The notes below the pieces were generated by a model. The model was not told the origin of the DNA. It saw nothing but the letters and a program-made list of their open reading frames with translations, and ran no database searches. A stretch of 64,000 nucleotides of DNA from Actinoplanes philippinensis (lineage in GTDB: Bacteria > Actinomycetota > Actinomycetes > Mycobacteriales > Micromonosporaceae), in NCBI RefSeq assembly GCF_900113015.1, contig NZ_FONV01000015.1:124001-188000 (forward strand), given 5' to 3'. Numbering within the stretch: the first letter of the stretch is position 1; every line of letters begins with the position of its first letter. This document shows, one piece after another, positions 32,980 to 40,060 of the stretch. Both the position numbers and the translations under genes were made by a program.

Positions 32980-34332
32980 ATGAGCCTGAGTGAATCCGAT
33001 CTGCGCGCCGCGATCCGGCGCGAGATGCCCGGTGTCCGCGCCGACCTGGAACGGCTGGTGCGGATCCCGGGTGTCGCCTTCGAAGGTTTCGACCACTCGC
33101 ACGTGGAGCGGTCCGCGGAGGCGGTCGCCGAGCTGTTGCGCGGGTGCGGGCTCGACACCGAGATCGTCCGCCACGGTGGCCAGCCCGCGGTGATCGGCCG
33201 TAAGGCGGCCCCCGCCGGCGCCCCGACCGTCCTGCTGTATGCGCATCATGACGTGCAGCCGGCCGGTGATCCGGCGCTGTGGACGAGCGACCCGTTCGAG
33301 CCGGTCGAGCGTGACGGCCGCCTCTACGGCCGTGGCGCCGCCGACGACAAGGCGGGTGTGATGGCGCACGTCGCGGCGTTGCGCGCGTTCGGCGACCAGC
33401 TTCCGGTCGGCGTCGTCGTGTTCGTCGAGGGCGAGGAGGAGTATGGCTCCGACTCCCTCGACACGATCATCCACGAGCACCTGGAGGAGCTGCGCTCCGA
33501 CGTGATCGTGATCGCCGATTCCGGTAACTGGGACATCGGCCAGCCCGCGCTGACCACCTCTCTGCGCGGTCTGGTCAACCTGTTCGCCGAGGTCAAGGTG
33601 CTGAAGAGTGCGGTGCACAGCGGCATGTTCGGCGGCCCGGTGCCCGATGCTCTGATCACCCTGGCGCGGCTGCTGTCGACGTTGCACGACGACGACGGCG
33701 AGGTCGCGGTGGCCGGCCTGGTCGGTCGTGAGGGCGCAAGCGTCGACTACCCGGCCGACCGGTTCCGGCATGAGGCCGGGATCCTCGACGGGGTGGAGCT
33801 GATCGGCAAGGGCACCATCACCGACCGCATCTGGACCAAGCCGTCGGTGTCGGTCCTCGGCATCGACGCTCCCCGCACCCTGGAGGCGGCGAACGCGTTG
33901 CAGCCGACCGCCAAGGCGAAGATCAGCGTGCGGCTGGCGCCCGGCGAGGACCCGAAATCGGCGTTCGAGGCGGTCCGGGCCCACCTGGAGAAGAACGTCC
34001 CGTGGGGCGCGAGCCTCGAGGTCACGCTGGAGAGCGACGGCTCGCCGTGCGTGATCGACGCGACCGGTCCGGTGTATGACGCGGCCCGTTCCGCGTTCCG
34101 GGCGGCGTGGGACGGCACCGACCCGGTGGACATGGGTGTCGGCGGCTCGATCCCGTTCATCGCCACCTTCCAGGAGCTGTTCCCCGGCGCCGCGATCCTG
34201 GTCACCGGTGTCGAAGACCCGTATTCGGCGGCGCACGGGCCGGACGAGAGCCTGCACCTGGGCGAGTTCGAGAAGGTCTGTGTCGCCGAGGCGCTGCTGC
34301 TCAAGAACGTTGCGGAGACTCTGACGAGGTAG
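32980..34332 (+). CDS. M20 family dipeptidase
   Basis: Cytoplasmic di-zinc aminoacyl-dipeptidase of 450 residues. Zinc ligands and catalytic residues are visible: LLYAHHDVQPAGD (His and the following Asp), GRGAADDKAGVMAH (bridging Asp), VFVEGEEEYGS (general base Glu and ligand Glu) and a final His in YSAAHGPDES. The inserted dimerisation domain contains HSGMFGGPVPDAL. Similar to PepV/CPG2-like dipeptidases of actinobacteria. No ribosome site is seen; TACGAT seven bases before ATG suggests a leaderless transcript. 16 bp separate it from the monooxygenase gene. Confidence 0.92.
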   Translation: MSLSESDLRAAIRREMPGVRADLERLVRIPGVAFEGFDHSHVERSAEAVAELLRGCGLDTEIVRHGGQPAVIGRKAAPAGAPTVLLYAHHDVQPAGDPALWTSDPFEPVERDGRLYGRGAADDKAGVMAHVAALRAFGDQLPVGVVVFVEGEEEYGSDSLDTIIHEHLEELRSDVIVIADSGNWDIGQPALTTSLRGLVNLFAEVKVLKSAVHSGMFGGPVPDALITLARLLSTLHDDDGEVAVAGLVGREGASVDYPADRFRHEAGILDGVELIGKGTITDRIWTKPSVSVLGIDAPRTLEAANALQPTAKAKISVRLAPGEDPKSAFEAVRAHLEKNVPWGASLEVTLESDGSPCVIDATGPVYDAARSAFRAAWDGTDPVDMGVGGSIPFIATFQELFPGAAILVTGVEDPYSAAHGPDESLHLGEFEKVCVAEALLLKNVAETLTR

Positions 34333-34347
34333 GAGACGGGGTGGCCG

Positions 34348-35823
34348 ATGGCCGAGCTGACTTGTGAGGTCCTCGTGGTGGGCGCCGGTCCGACCGGGCT
34401 GATGCTCGCCAACTGGCTGACCAGGCTCGGGGCGCAGGTGATGGTCGCGGACGGCAAGGACGGTCCGACGGCGGAGTCCCGCGCGCTCGTCGTGCAGGCG
34501 CGCAGCCTGGAGATCTACGACCAGCTCGGCATCGGCGACCAGGTTCTGGAGGCCGCGCACCGGGCCGAGGCGCTGTCGCCCGGGTTCGGTGCGCGGTCGT
34601 TCGGGCGTATTCCACTCGGGCGGATCGGCGCGCGGCTCACCCCGTACCCCTTCATCGAGGTCTTGGAGCAGAGCCGCAACGAGGAGATCCTCTACGACAA
34701 TCTGCGCAAACTCGGCGGCGACGTGTTCTGGGAGTCGCCGGTGACCGCGGTGGTGCAGACCGACGACGGCGTGGAGGCGAAAGTCGGGAACCACACGGTC
34801 CGCGCCCGGTTCTGCGTCGGCTGCGACGGGGCGAACTCGGTGGTCCGCAAGGCTCGCCGGATCGACTTCGAGGGGGTCACCAACCCGCACCGCTTCTTCG
34901 TGCTCGACGCGCTCGGCGCGCGTGGCCTGACACCCGGGGCGGTGAACGTGCGCCCCGAGCGGACCGACTTCCTGCTCGGTTTCCCGATGCGCGGCGAGGG
35001 CGCCTGGCGGCTGATCGGCCTGGTCCGCGACACGAACGGCGACGGCGACCTGGACGAGGAGGACGCCCGCGAGCGGATGCTGCGCACCTACGGCGTCACC
35101 TACGACCGGGCCCGCTGGTTCGCCACCTACCGCGTGCATCACCGGGTCGCCGCCGCTTTCCGGGACGGCCCGTTCTTTCTCGCCGGTGACGCCGCCCACG
35201 TGCACTCGCCGGTCGGCGGGCAGGGCATGAACACCGGTCTGCAGGACGCGCACAACCTCGCCTTCAAACTCTCCGACGTGCTGCGCGGCACCCGCCGGGA
35301 CGGCTGGCTCGACCGCTACGAGGCCGAGCGCCGGCCGGTCGCCCGCAAACTCGTCGCCACCACCGACCGGGTGTTCAACGCGATCACCTCGACCCGGCTG
35401 CCGTTGCGGGCGCTGCGGCGCATCCTGATCCCCGTGATCGCGCCGATCGCGGTGCGGGTGCTGCCCACCTCGTCCGGCGGCTCCCGCCTGTTCCAGTACG
35501 TGTCGCAGATCCGCATCCACTACCGCCTCGACCCCGACGCCGGCCCGTCCGGCCCCCGCGACCCGGTGCTCGGGCGCCGGCTGCCCTGGACCGGTGTCAA
35601 CCATGCGGCCCTGCGCGCCGCCTGCTGGCAGATTCATGGGTACGGCGAGGTCACCACAGCCGACGCGCCCGACCTCGGGATGCCGGTGCACCTCTTCCCG
35701 CCGGCCCCCGAGACGGGCCTGCAGCCGGGCCTGTTCTACCTGGTCCGGCCGGACGGGTTCGTCGCCGCGCGGGCCGTCCCGGCCGAGGCCGACACGCTGT
35801 TCCGGCATGCCCTGGGCAGGTGA
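34348..35823 (+). CDS. FAD-dependent aromatic monooxygenase
   Basis: Class A flavoprotein hydroxylase of the PheA/TfdB (PHBH-like) group, 491 residues. The dinucleotide site is EVLVVGAGPTGLMLANWL, the DG motif is CVGCDGANSVVR and the second FAD motif is FFLAGDAAHVHSPVGGQGMNTGLQDAHNLAFKL (given in parts: GDAAHVHSP and GGQGMNTG). A C-terminal thioredoxin-like region is present but short. It hydroxylates an aromatic or polyketide ring with NAD(P)H and O2; rifampicin or phenol-type substrates occur in relatives. No pathway genes surround it, so the role may be detoxification. Confidence 0.88.
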   Translation: MAELTCEVLVVGAGPTGLMLANWLTRLGAQVMVADGKDGPTAESRALVVQARSLEIYDQLGIGDQVLEAAHRAEALSPGFGARSFGRIPLGRIGARLTPYPFIEVLEQSRNEEILYDNLRKLGGDVFWESPVTAVVQTDDGVEAKVGNHTVRARFCVGCDGANSVVRKARRIDFEGVTNPHRFFVLDALGARGLTPGAVNVRPERTDFLLGFPMRGEGAWRLIGLVRDTNGDGDLDEEDARERMLRTYGVTYDRARWFATYRVHHRVAAAFRDGPFFLAGDAAHVHSPVGGQGMNTGLQDAHNLAFKLSDVLRGTRRDGWLDRYEAERRPVARKLVATTDRVFNAITSTRLPLRALRRILIPVIAPIAVRVLPTSSGGSRLFQYVSQIRIHYRLDPDAGPSGPRDPVLGRRLPWTGVNHAALRAACWQIHGYGEVTTADAPDLGMPVHLFPPAPETGLQPGLFYLVRPDGFVAARAVPAEADTLFRHALGR

Positions 35824-35875
35824 ATTCCGGTGTCCACAGGGTGGATCAGCCCCTGGCGGCGGCGATCATTCCTGT

Positions 35876-35897
35876 TAGGATTCGAACATGCGTTCGA
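35876..35897 (+). promoter_or_regulatory. LexA (SOS) box over a leaderless start
   Basis: TCGAAC-ATGC-GTTCGA (35882-35897) is a perfect palindrome identical to the mycobacterial/actinobacterial SOS box consensus TCGAAC-N4-GTTCGA. The minus-ten TAGGAT (35876-35881) adjoins it, six bases before the ATG that lies in the centre of the box. LexA bound here would block the start of transcription directly. Confidence 0.85.
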
Positions 35898-36232
35898 TTG
35901 CCTCGCCTGCACCGAACATGCCTGCCACCAACAGGCCTGCCACGCAGCTCTCCGCTGCGCTGGCCGGTCGCGCGGCCCGGGTCACCCCCGCCGGCCCACG
36001 TGACTCGCTCGACCGACTTCGCACACGCGAGCGGATCGAGTCGATCGCCCGGCTCCGTGCCGCGGCCCGCGCCCTGGGCGACGTCGACGTCTCCGGGTGG
36101 GACGACGCCACCCTCACCGATCACCTCGACGATCTCTCCAAAGTCCTCTGCACGCTCGACGCCGAGCTGGCCCGGGTCGCCGACTCGGTCCGCGCTCGCG
36201 GTTTCCGCATCGAGGAGCCCAAAGCCGCATGA
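35888..36232 (+). CDS. Small LexA-box gene, DUF222-like N-terminal fragment?
   Basis: A 114-residue protein: a flexible N-terminus rich in Ala, Pro and Asn, then helices DSLDRLRTRERIESIARLRAAA and WDDATLTDHLDDLSKVLCTLDAELARVADSV. The last part resembles the helical start of DUF222 proteins, which in actinobacteria are often joined to HNH nucleases (REP13E12 family) and are DNA-damage induced; no HNH part follows here. It could be a truncated remnant or a free-standing SOS protein. ATG is at the transcription start implied by the promoter, so the mRNA would be leaderless. The next gene is ATP-dependent DNA ligase. Confidence 0.7.
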   Translation: MRSIASPAPNMPATNRPATQLSAALAGRAARVTPAGPRDSLDRLRTRERIESIARLRAAARALGDVDVSGWDDATLTDHLDDLSKVLCTLDAELARVADSVRARGFRIEEPKAA

Positions 36233-36525
36233 TCACGACACCGAAACCAAGGTCAAAATCAGACAACTTCCCTGGGGGTACGGGGTGAGCACTCCCGCCG
36301 GGTCCCCAGCACCGTCACCCCCGCGGCTCGTTCCGCTTCTGCGCTGCTGATCCCTCGCCGGGTCTCGTGTTCGTTCCCGGCGCGGTGGGGTATCGCTGAC
36401 CCGGTGCGGTCTCGTGACGAGGCCGCAGGCTCGCGTCCGGCCGGGCGTGCGCCTGCGGCCCCGGTCTCGGCCGATCGTGTTCGGCGCATGTCACGGGGCA
36501 CCGGATGACGTGCTCGGCTGCCAGG
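36233..36525. other. Gene-free stretch before the ligase gene
   Basis: Nearly 300 bp with no convincing reading frame on either strand. The first 60 bases are A-rich compared with the surroundings (ACACCGAAACCAAGG and CAAAATCAGACAAC). I searched for remnants of an HNH motif continuing the DUF222-like gene and saw none. Confidence 0.5.
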
Positions 36526-38328
36526 ATGGAGATCGTGCGGTTCCTTGACATAGCAGCCACCTCGGCCGCCGTGGCCGCGACCTCGGGCCGTAAGGCGAAG
36601 ATCGAGCTGCTCGCCGGAGCGTTGCGACGCCTCGGCCCCGGCGAGATCGTGGCCGGGGCCGCCTACCTCGCGGGTGAGCTGCGACAACGACAGACCGGTG
36701 TCGGCTACGCCGCACTGCGTGACCGGCCGGAGCCCGCCGCCGAGGCCACCCTGACCGTGGCGGCCGTCGACGCGGCGATCGCCGAGATCTCGGCCGTCTC
36801 CGGCACCGGATCGCAGGCCCGGCGCAAACAGCTTCTCGGCGCCCTCTTCGCCGCCGCCACCGCCCAGGAGCAACTGCTGCTGATCGGCCTGTTCGGCGGC
36901 GAGCTACGCCAGGGCGCCCAGGCCGGCCTGCTGGCCGAGGCGATCGCCGCCGCCGCCCAGGTGCCGGCCGCCACGGTCCGGCGGGCGCTCCTGCTCGCCG
37001 GTGACCTGAAGGCTGTCGCCGAGGCCGCCCTGACCGGCGGCGCGCCCGCGCTCGCCCAGATCCACCTGCGGGTCGGCACCCCGCTGAGCCCGATGCTGGC
37101 GAGCAGCGCCCCCGACGTCGCGGCAGCTCTCCTGGCCACCGGCACACCCGCCGTCGTCGACACCAAACTCGACGGCATCCGCATCCAGGTCCACCGTTCC
37201 GGCGACGAGGTGGCCGTCTTCACCCGCAGCCTCGACGACGTCACCGCCCGTCTCCCCGGAGTGGTCGCCCAGGTCAGGGCGCTGCCGCTGCGCGAGGTGA
37301 TCCTCGACGGCGAGGCCATGCTGCTCGACGAGTCCGGCCGGCCCCGCCCCTTCCAGGAAACCTCCAGCCGTGCCGCCACCCGCGGCGCGAAAGCCCCCGC
37401 CAGGCGAGCGGCCACCGGTCGAGGCTCCCGCGCGAGCGACACCGCGTCCACCCCGGCCGTCGGCATCTCCGCCGAAGACTCTTCCGCCGGCGGGTCCTCG
37501 GCTGACCCTTCGTCTGCCGGACTCTCCTCCGCGGCCCCTTCCTCCGCTGCTGTCGCCTCGGGTGGGGGCTCGTCCGCCGGCCTATCGTCTGCGGCCCCTT
37601 CTTCCGCCGGCGTCGCCTCCGGTGGGGTTTCCTCTCCGCCGGGCAGCCATGCGGCGGACACCGGCCTCCGGCCGTACTTCTTCGATCTTCTCCACCTGGA
37701 CGGCGTCGATCTGCTCGACGAGCCAGGCCGGGTCCGCTGGGCTGCCCTCGCCGAGATCGTCCCGGCCGCCGCGACTGTCGGCCGATCGATCGCCGAGACC
37801 GAGGAGGAAGCAGCCGCCGCGTTCGCCGAGGCGCTCGCGGCCGGCCAGGAAGGCGTCGTGATCAAGGACCCGGAAGCGCCGTACGACGTCGGTCGTCGCG
37901 GCTCCGCCTGGGTGAAGGTGAAACCCCGCCACACCCTCGACCTGGTCGTCCTCGCCGCCGAGTGGGGCCACGGGCGCCGCCATGGCTGGCTGTCCAACCT
38001 GCATCTAGGCGCCCGCGACCCGGAGACCGGCGGATTCGTCATGCTCGGCAAGACCTTCAAAGGGCTCACCGACGAGTTGCTGCGCTGGCAGACCGAAAGG
38101 TTCCAGCAACTGGCCGTCGCCGACAACGGCTGGGGAGTGACCGTCCGCCCCGAACAGGTGGTGGAAATCGCCTTCGACGGCGTCCAGACGTCACCCCGCT
38201 ACCCGGGCGGTGTCGCGTTGCGTTTCGCCCGTGTCCTTCGCTACCGGGACGACAAGCCGGCCGCCGAAGCCGACACCATCGACACGGTCCGGGCCATCGG
38301 AGCCGGCCGACCACCGTCACCGGCCTGA
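36526..38328 (+). CDS. ligB: ATP-dependent DNA ligase with low-complexity insert
   Basis: Nick-sealing ligase of about 600 residues like actinobacterial LigB. An N-terminal DNA-binding domain (FLDIAATSAAVAATSGR to about 190) precedes the adenylation domain with the active-site Lys in VVDTKLDGIRIQ (about residue 214), motif III in FFDLLHLDG, motif IV EGVVIKDP and motif V SAWVKVKPR, then an OB fold. Residues about 288-378 are a Ser/Ala/Gly-rich insert holding a 20-residue duplication; relatives have some 15 residues here. ATG 36526 or GTG 36535 could be the start; the latter lines up better with family N-termini. LigB supplements the NAD-dependent LigA, probably in repair. Confidence 0.92.
   Translation: MEIVRFLDIAATSAAVAATSGRKAKIELLAGALRRLGPGEIVAGAAYLAGELRQRQTGVGYAALRDRPEPAAEATLTVAAVDAAIAEISAVSGTGSQARRKQLLGALFAAATAQEQLLLIGLFGGELRQGAQAGLLAEAIAAAAQVPAATVRRALLLAGDLKAVAEAALTGGAPALAQIHLRVGTPLSPMLASSAPDVAAALLATGTPAVVDTKLDGIRIQVHRSGDEVAVFTRSLDDVTARLPGVVAQVRALPLREVILDGEAMLLDESGRPRPFQETSSRAATRGAKAPARRAATGRGSRASDTASTPAVGISAEDSSAGGSSADPSSAGLSSAAPSSAAVASGGGSSAGLSSAAPSSAGVASGGVSSPPGSHAADTGLRPYFFDLLHLDGVDLLDEPGRVRWAALAEIVPAAATVGRSIAETEEEAAAAFAEALAAGQEGVVIKDPEAPYDVGRRGSAWVKVKPRHTLDLVVLAAEWGHGRRHGWLSNLHLGARDPETGGFVMLGKTFKGLTDELLRWQTERFQQLAVADNGWGVTVRPEQVVEIAFDGVQTSPRYPGGVALRFARVLRYRDDKPAAEADTIDTVRAIGAGRPPSPA
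37510..37629 (+). repeat. Two 60-bp in-frame tandem units in the ligase gene
   Basis: Units 37510-37569 and 37570-37629 encode SSAGLSSAAPSSA(A/G)VASGG twice. They differ at 12 of 60 bases, mostly third positions, while 18 of 20 residues agree, so the duplication is old and the peptide has been kept. Confidence 0.85.
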
Positions 38329-38403
38329 TCAGCAGCAGCCTTCCGTCACCGGTCGACCACCGTGGTCGTCCTGACCGGGACGGGCGGAGCCGGCGCCGGC
38401 TCT

Positions 38404-38835
38404 CTACAGGGCGGCGAGGCTGCGGATGTAGTTGACCTGCTGGTTGATCTCGTTCACATCGTCCTCGTGCCGAACCGGGACGCGCGACACGTACTGATGC
38501 TGGCCGCTCGTCACCGTGACGCTGACCGTGCCCTGAGCGACCGCCTCCTTGAAGAGCAGGAGGAACAGGCTCAGGCCGGCCGTGAAGCAGATGCCACCGA
38601 AGGCGACGATCCGGGCCCAGGTCGGGGTGCGCCGCTGACTCAGCCAGTGATCGGTGACCACCCAGCGCGACCCGGCCAGCGGCAGATCGCCCACTGGCGT
38701 ACGCACCGTCGTGGAGGTGATCTGCATCTCGGCGATCTCCGCGATCACCGGCCCGGACGGCTCCGGCGACGCCGGTGTCTCGGACGCGGGCGGGGACGAC
38801 GGCACGCCCCACGGATCACCCGACGGGAAGGTCAT
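38404..38835 (-). CDS. Conserved membrane protein, unknown function
   Basis: Protein of 143 residues. The N-terminal 30 are Pro/Ser-rich, followed by a soluble beta segment (IAEMQITSTTVRTPVGDLPLAGSRWVVTD), one or two helices (ARIVAFGGICFTAGLSLFLLLF) and a C-terminal segment with VSVTVTSGQHQYVSRVPV. Repeated short strands resemble a bacterial PH-like or SPOR-like fragment, but I do not recognise the family. TAATGT seven bases before ATG 38835 suggests a leaderless mRNA. It is convergent with ligB; a self-complementary GAGCCGGCGCCGGCTC lies between the stop codons. Confidence 0.7.
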   Translation of the reverse strand: MTFPSGDPWGVPSSPPASETPASPEPSGPVIAEIAEMQITSTTVRTPVGDLPLAGSRWVVTDHWLSQRRTPTWARIVAFGGICFTAGLSLFLLLFKEAVAQGTVSVTVTSGQHQYVSRVPVRHEDDVNEINQQVNYIRSLAAL

Positions 38836-38963
38836 GCCCGCGACATTAATCGGCGCCGCCCTCTGTCGCGAAACGATGCCACGCACGTCACCACAAGCAG
38901 CCGAAAGCCCCGCCGGACGGAACCGGCCGCCACCGGACGGAACCGGCCGCCACACCGGCCGGG

Positions 38964-39950
38964 CTAGGAACCCCCGGCGTCGGCAGCCTTGCGCTCCGCC
39001 GAGGCAGCGCGGTCCGCCGCCGCAACCCGGTCGGTCTCCACCGCCGCAGCGGCACGATCCGCGGCGGCGACCCGATCCCGGGAGCTGGCCTCGGCGGCCC
39101 GGTCGCGGGAGTCGGCCGCGACGACCCGATCCCGGGAGTCGGCGTGGGCCACCCGATCCCGGGAACGCTCCGCCGGCTCGGCCGGACGAGCGCCGCCGGA
39201 CGGCTCCTGCGCCTCCTTGCGGGCCTGCCAGCCGAACAGCACGAACACCATGCCGGCGAAGAGCCACCACTGAACGGCGTAGCCACCGTTCTGCCACGAG
39301 TCCTCGTGCGGGATGGGGATCGCCACGAACGCCGGATCGGCCGCCGGGGCCTGCTCGCTCAGCAGCACATACGCCCCGTACACCGGGAAGGGCAACTCGG
39401 TCGCCAGGCGGGGCAGGCTGATCCGGCGGGTGTCCAGACGGCCGTCGCGGCGTTCCACCGGAGCGGGTCTACTTTCCGACAGGTGGATCTGGCCGGTGAC
39501 CGTGACCCGGCCGGTCGGAGCTGCCGGAACCCGGGGTGATTCGAGCGCGCCGCCGGGCGGCGCAGGCACCCAGCCGCGGTCCACCAGAACGGCAGTGCCG
39601 TCGTCGAGGATCAGCGGCGTGAGGATCTCGAAGCCGACCTTGCTGCCGACCGTCCGGCCCCGGGCCTGAATCTCGTTGGCCGGGTCGTAGCGGCCGCTCA
39701 CGGTCACCTTTGTCCAGGCCACAGCCTCGCCGGGATCCGGGCCGGCGGTCCCGGCCGCGGTCGGGGCGGCGAGCGCCTCGGTCAGCGGGACGGCCGCGAC
39801 GCCGTTGGCGCTGTCGATCCGGGTATTGATGGCGGTGCGTTCCCGATAACGATCCAGCTGCCAATTGCCGAGCATCACCATGACCACCGAGGCGATGATC
39901 GTGAGCGCTGCGGCGCCCAGCCAGCGCGGGGTCAGCAGGAACCGGTACAC
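38964..39950 (-). CDS. SURF1 family protein with SRDR repeat tail
   Basis: Cytochrome-oxidase assembly factor that helps insert haem a. Helix 1 is RWLGAAALTIIASVVMVMLGNWQLDRY, followed by the outer domain with VTVSGRYDPANEIQARGR, VLVDRGWVP and GQIHLSES; helix 2 is YAVQWWLFAGMVFVLFGWQ. Both helices and the GxW-x-LxR motif are typical. Beyond residue 250 there is a 75-residue charged tail with four SRDR(V/A) repeats not part of the family. Start GTG, preceded by TAGCCT-N6, hence probably leaderless. Divergent from the cobB-like gene. Confidence 0.87.
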   Translation of the reverse strand: MYRFLLTPRWLGAAALTIIASVVMVMLGNWQLDRYRERTAINTRIDSANGVAAVPLTEALAAPTAAGTAGPDPGEAVAWTKVTVSGRYDPANEIQARGRTVGSKVGFEILTPLILDDGTAVLVDRGWVPAPPGGALESPRVPAAPTGRVTVTGQIHLSESRPAPVERRDGRLDTRRISLPRLATELPFPVYGAYVLLSEQAPAADPAFVAIPIPHEDSWQNGGYAVQWWLFAGMVFVLFGWQARKEAQEPSGGARPAEPAERSRDRVAHADSRDRVVAADSRDRAAEASSRDRVAAADRAAAAVETDRVAAADRAASAERKAADAGGS

Positions 39951-39956
39951 CCCCTG

Positions 39957-40001
39957 AGGCTACCTGGCGAAGCGGTGGCTCCTGCCGCAGCCAGGTAGTC
40001 T
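39957..40001. promoter_or_regulatory. Divergent promoter pair in an inverted repeat
   Basis: CTACCTGGC (39960-39968) and GCCAGGTAG (39990-39998) are perfect inverted repeats. Read outward each arm gives GCCAGGTAG(C/T)CT, a minus-ten hexamer TAGCCT for SURF1 (39962-39957) and TAGTCT for the cobB-like gene (39996-40001). Transcription would start in opposite directions from one shared element. Confidence 0.55.
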
Positions 40002-40060
40002 GCGACATCCGGCAGTCGATAGAACACGTGGCGGCCGCCTGCGGAACCTCGGGGGAGACA

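Noticed and set aside
32953-35808. A 951-codon open frame on the minus strand
   Set aside because: It is antisense to the M20 dipeptidase and the monooxygenase, both of which have full catalytic motifs; long antisense frames are normal at this GC content.
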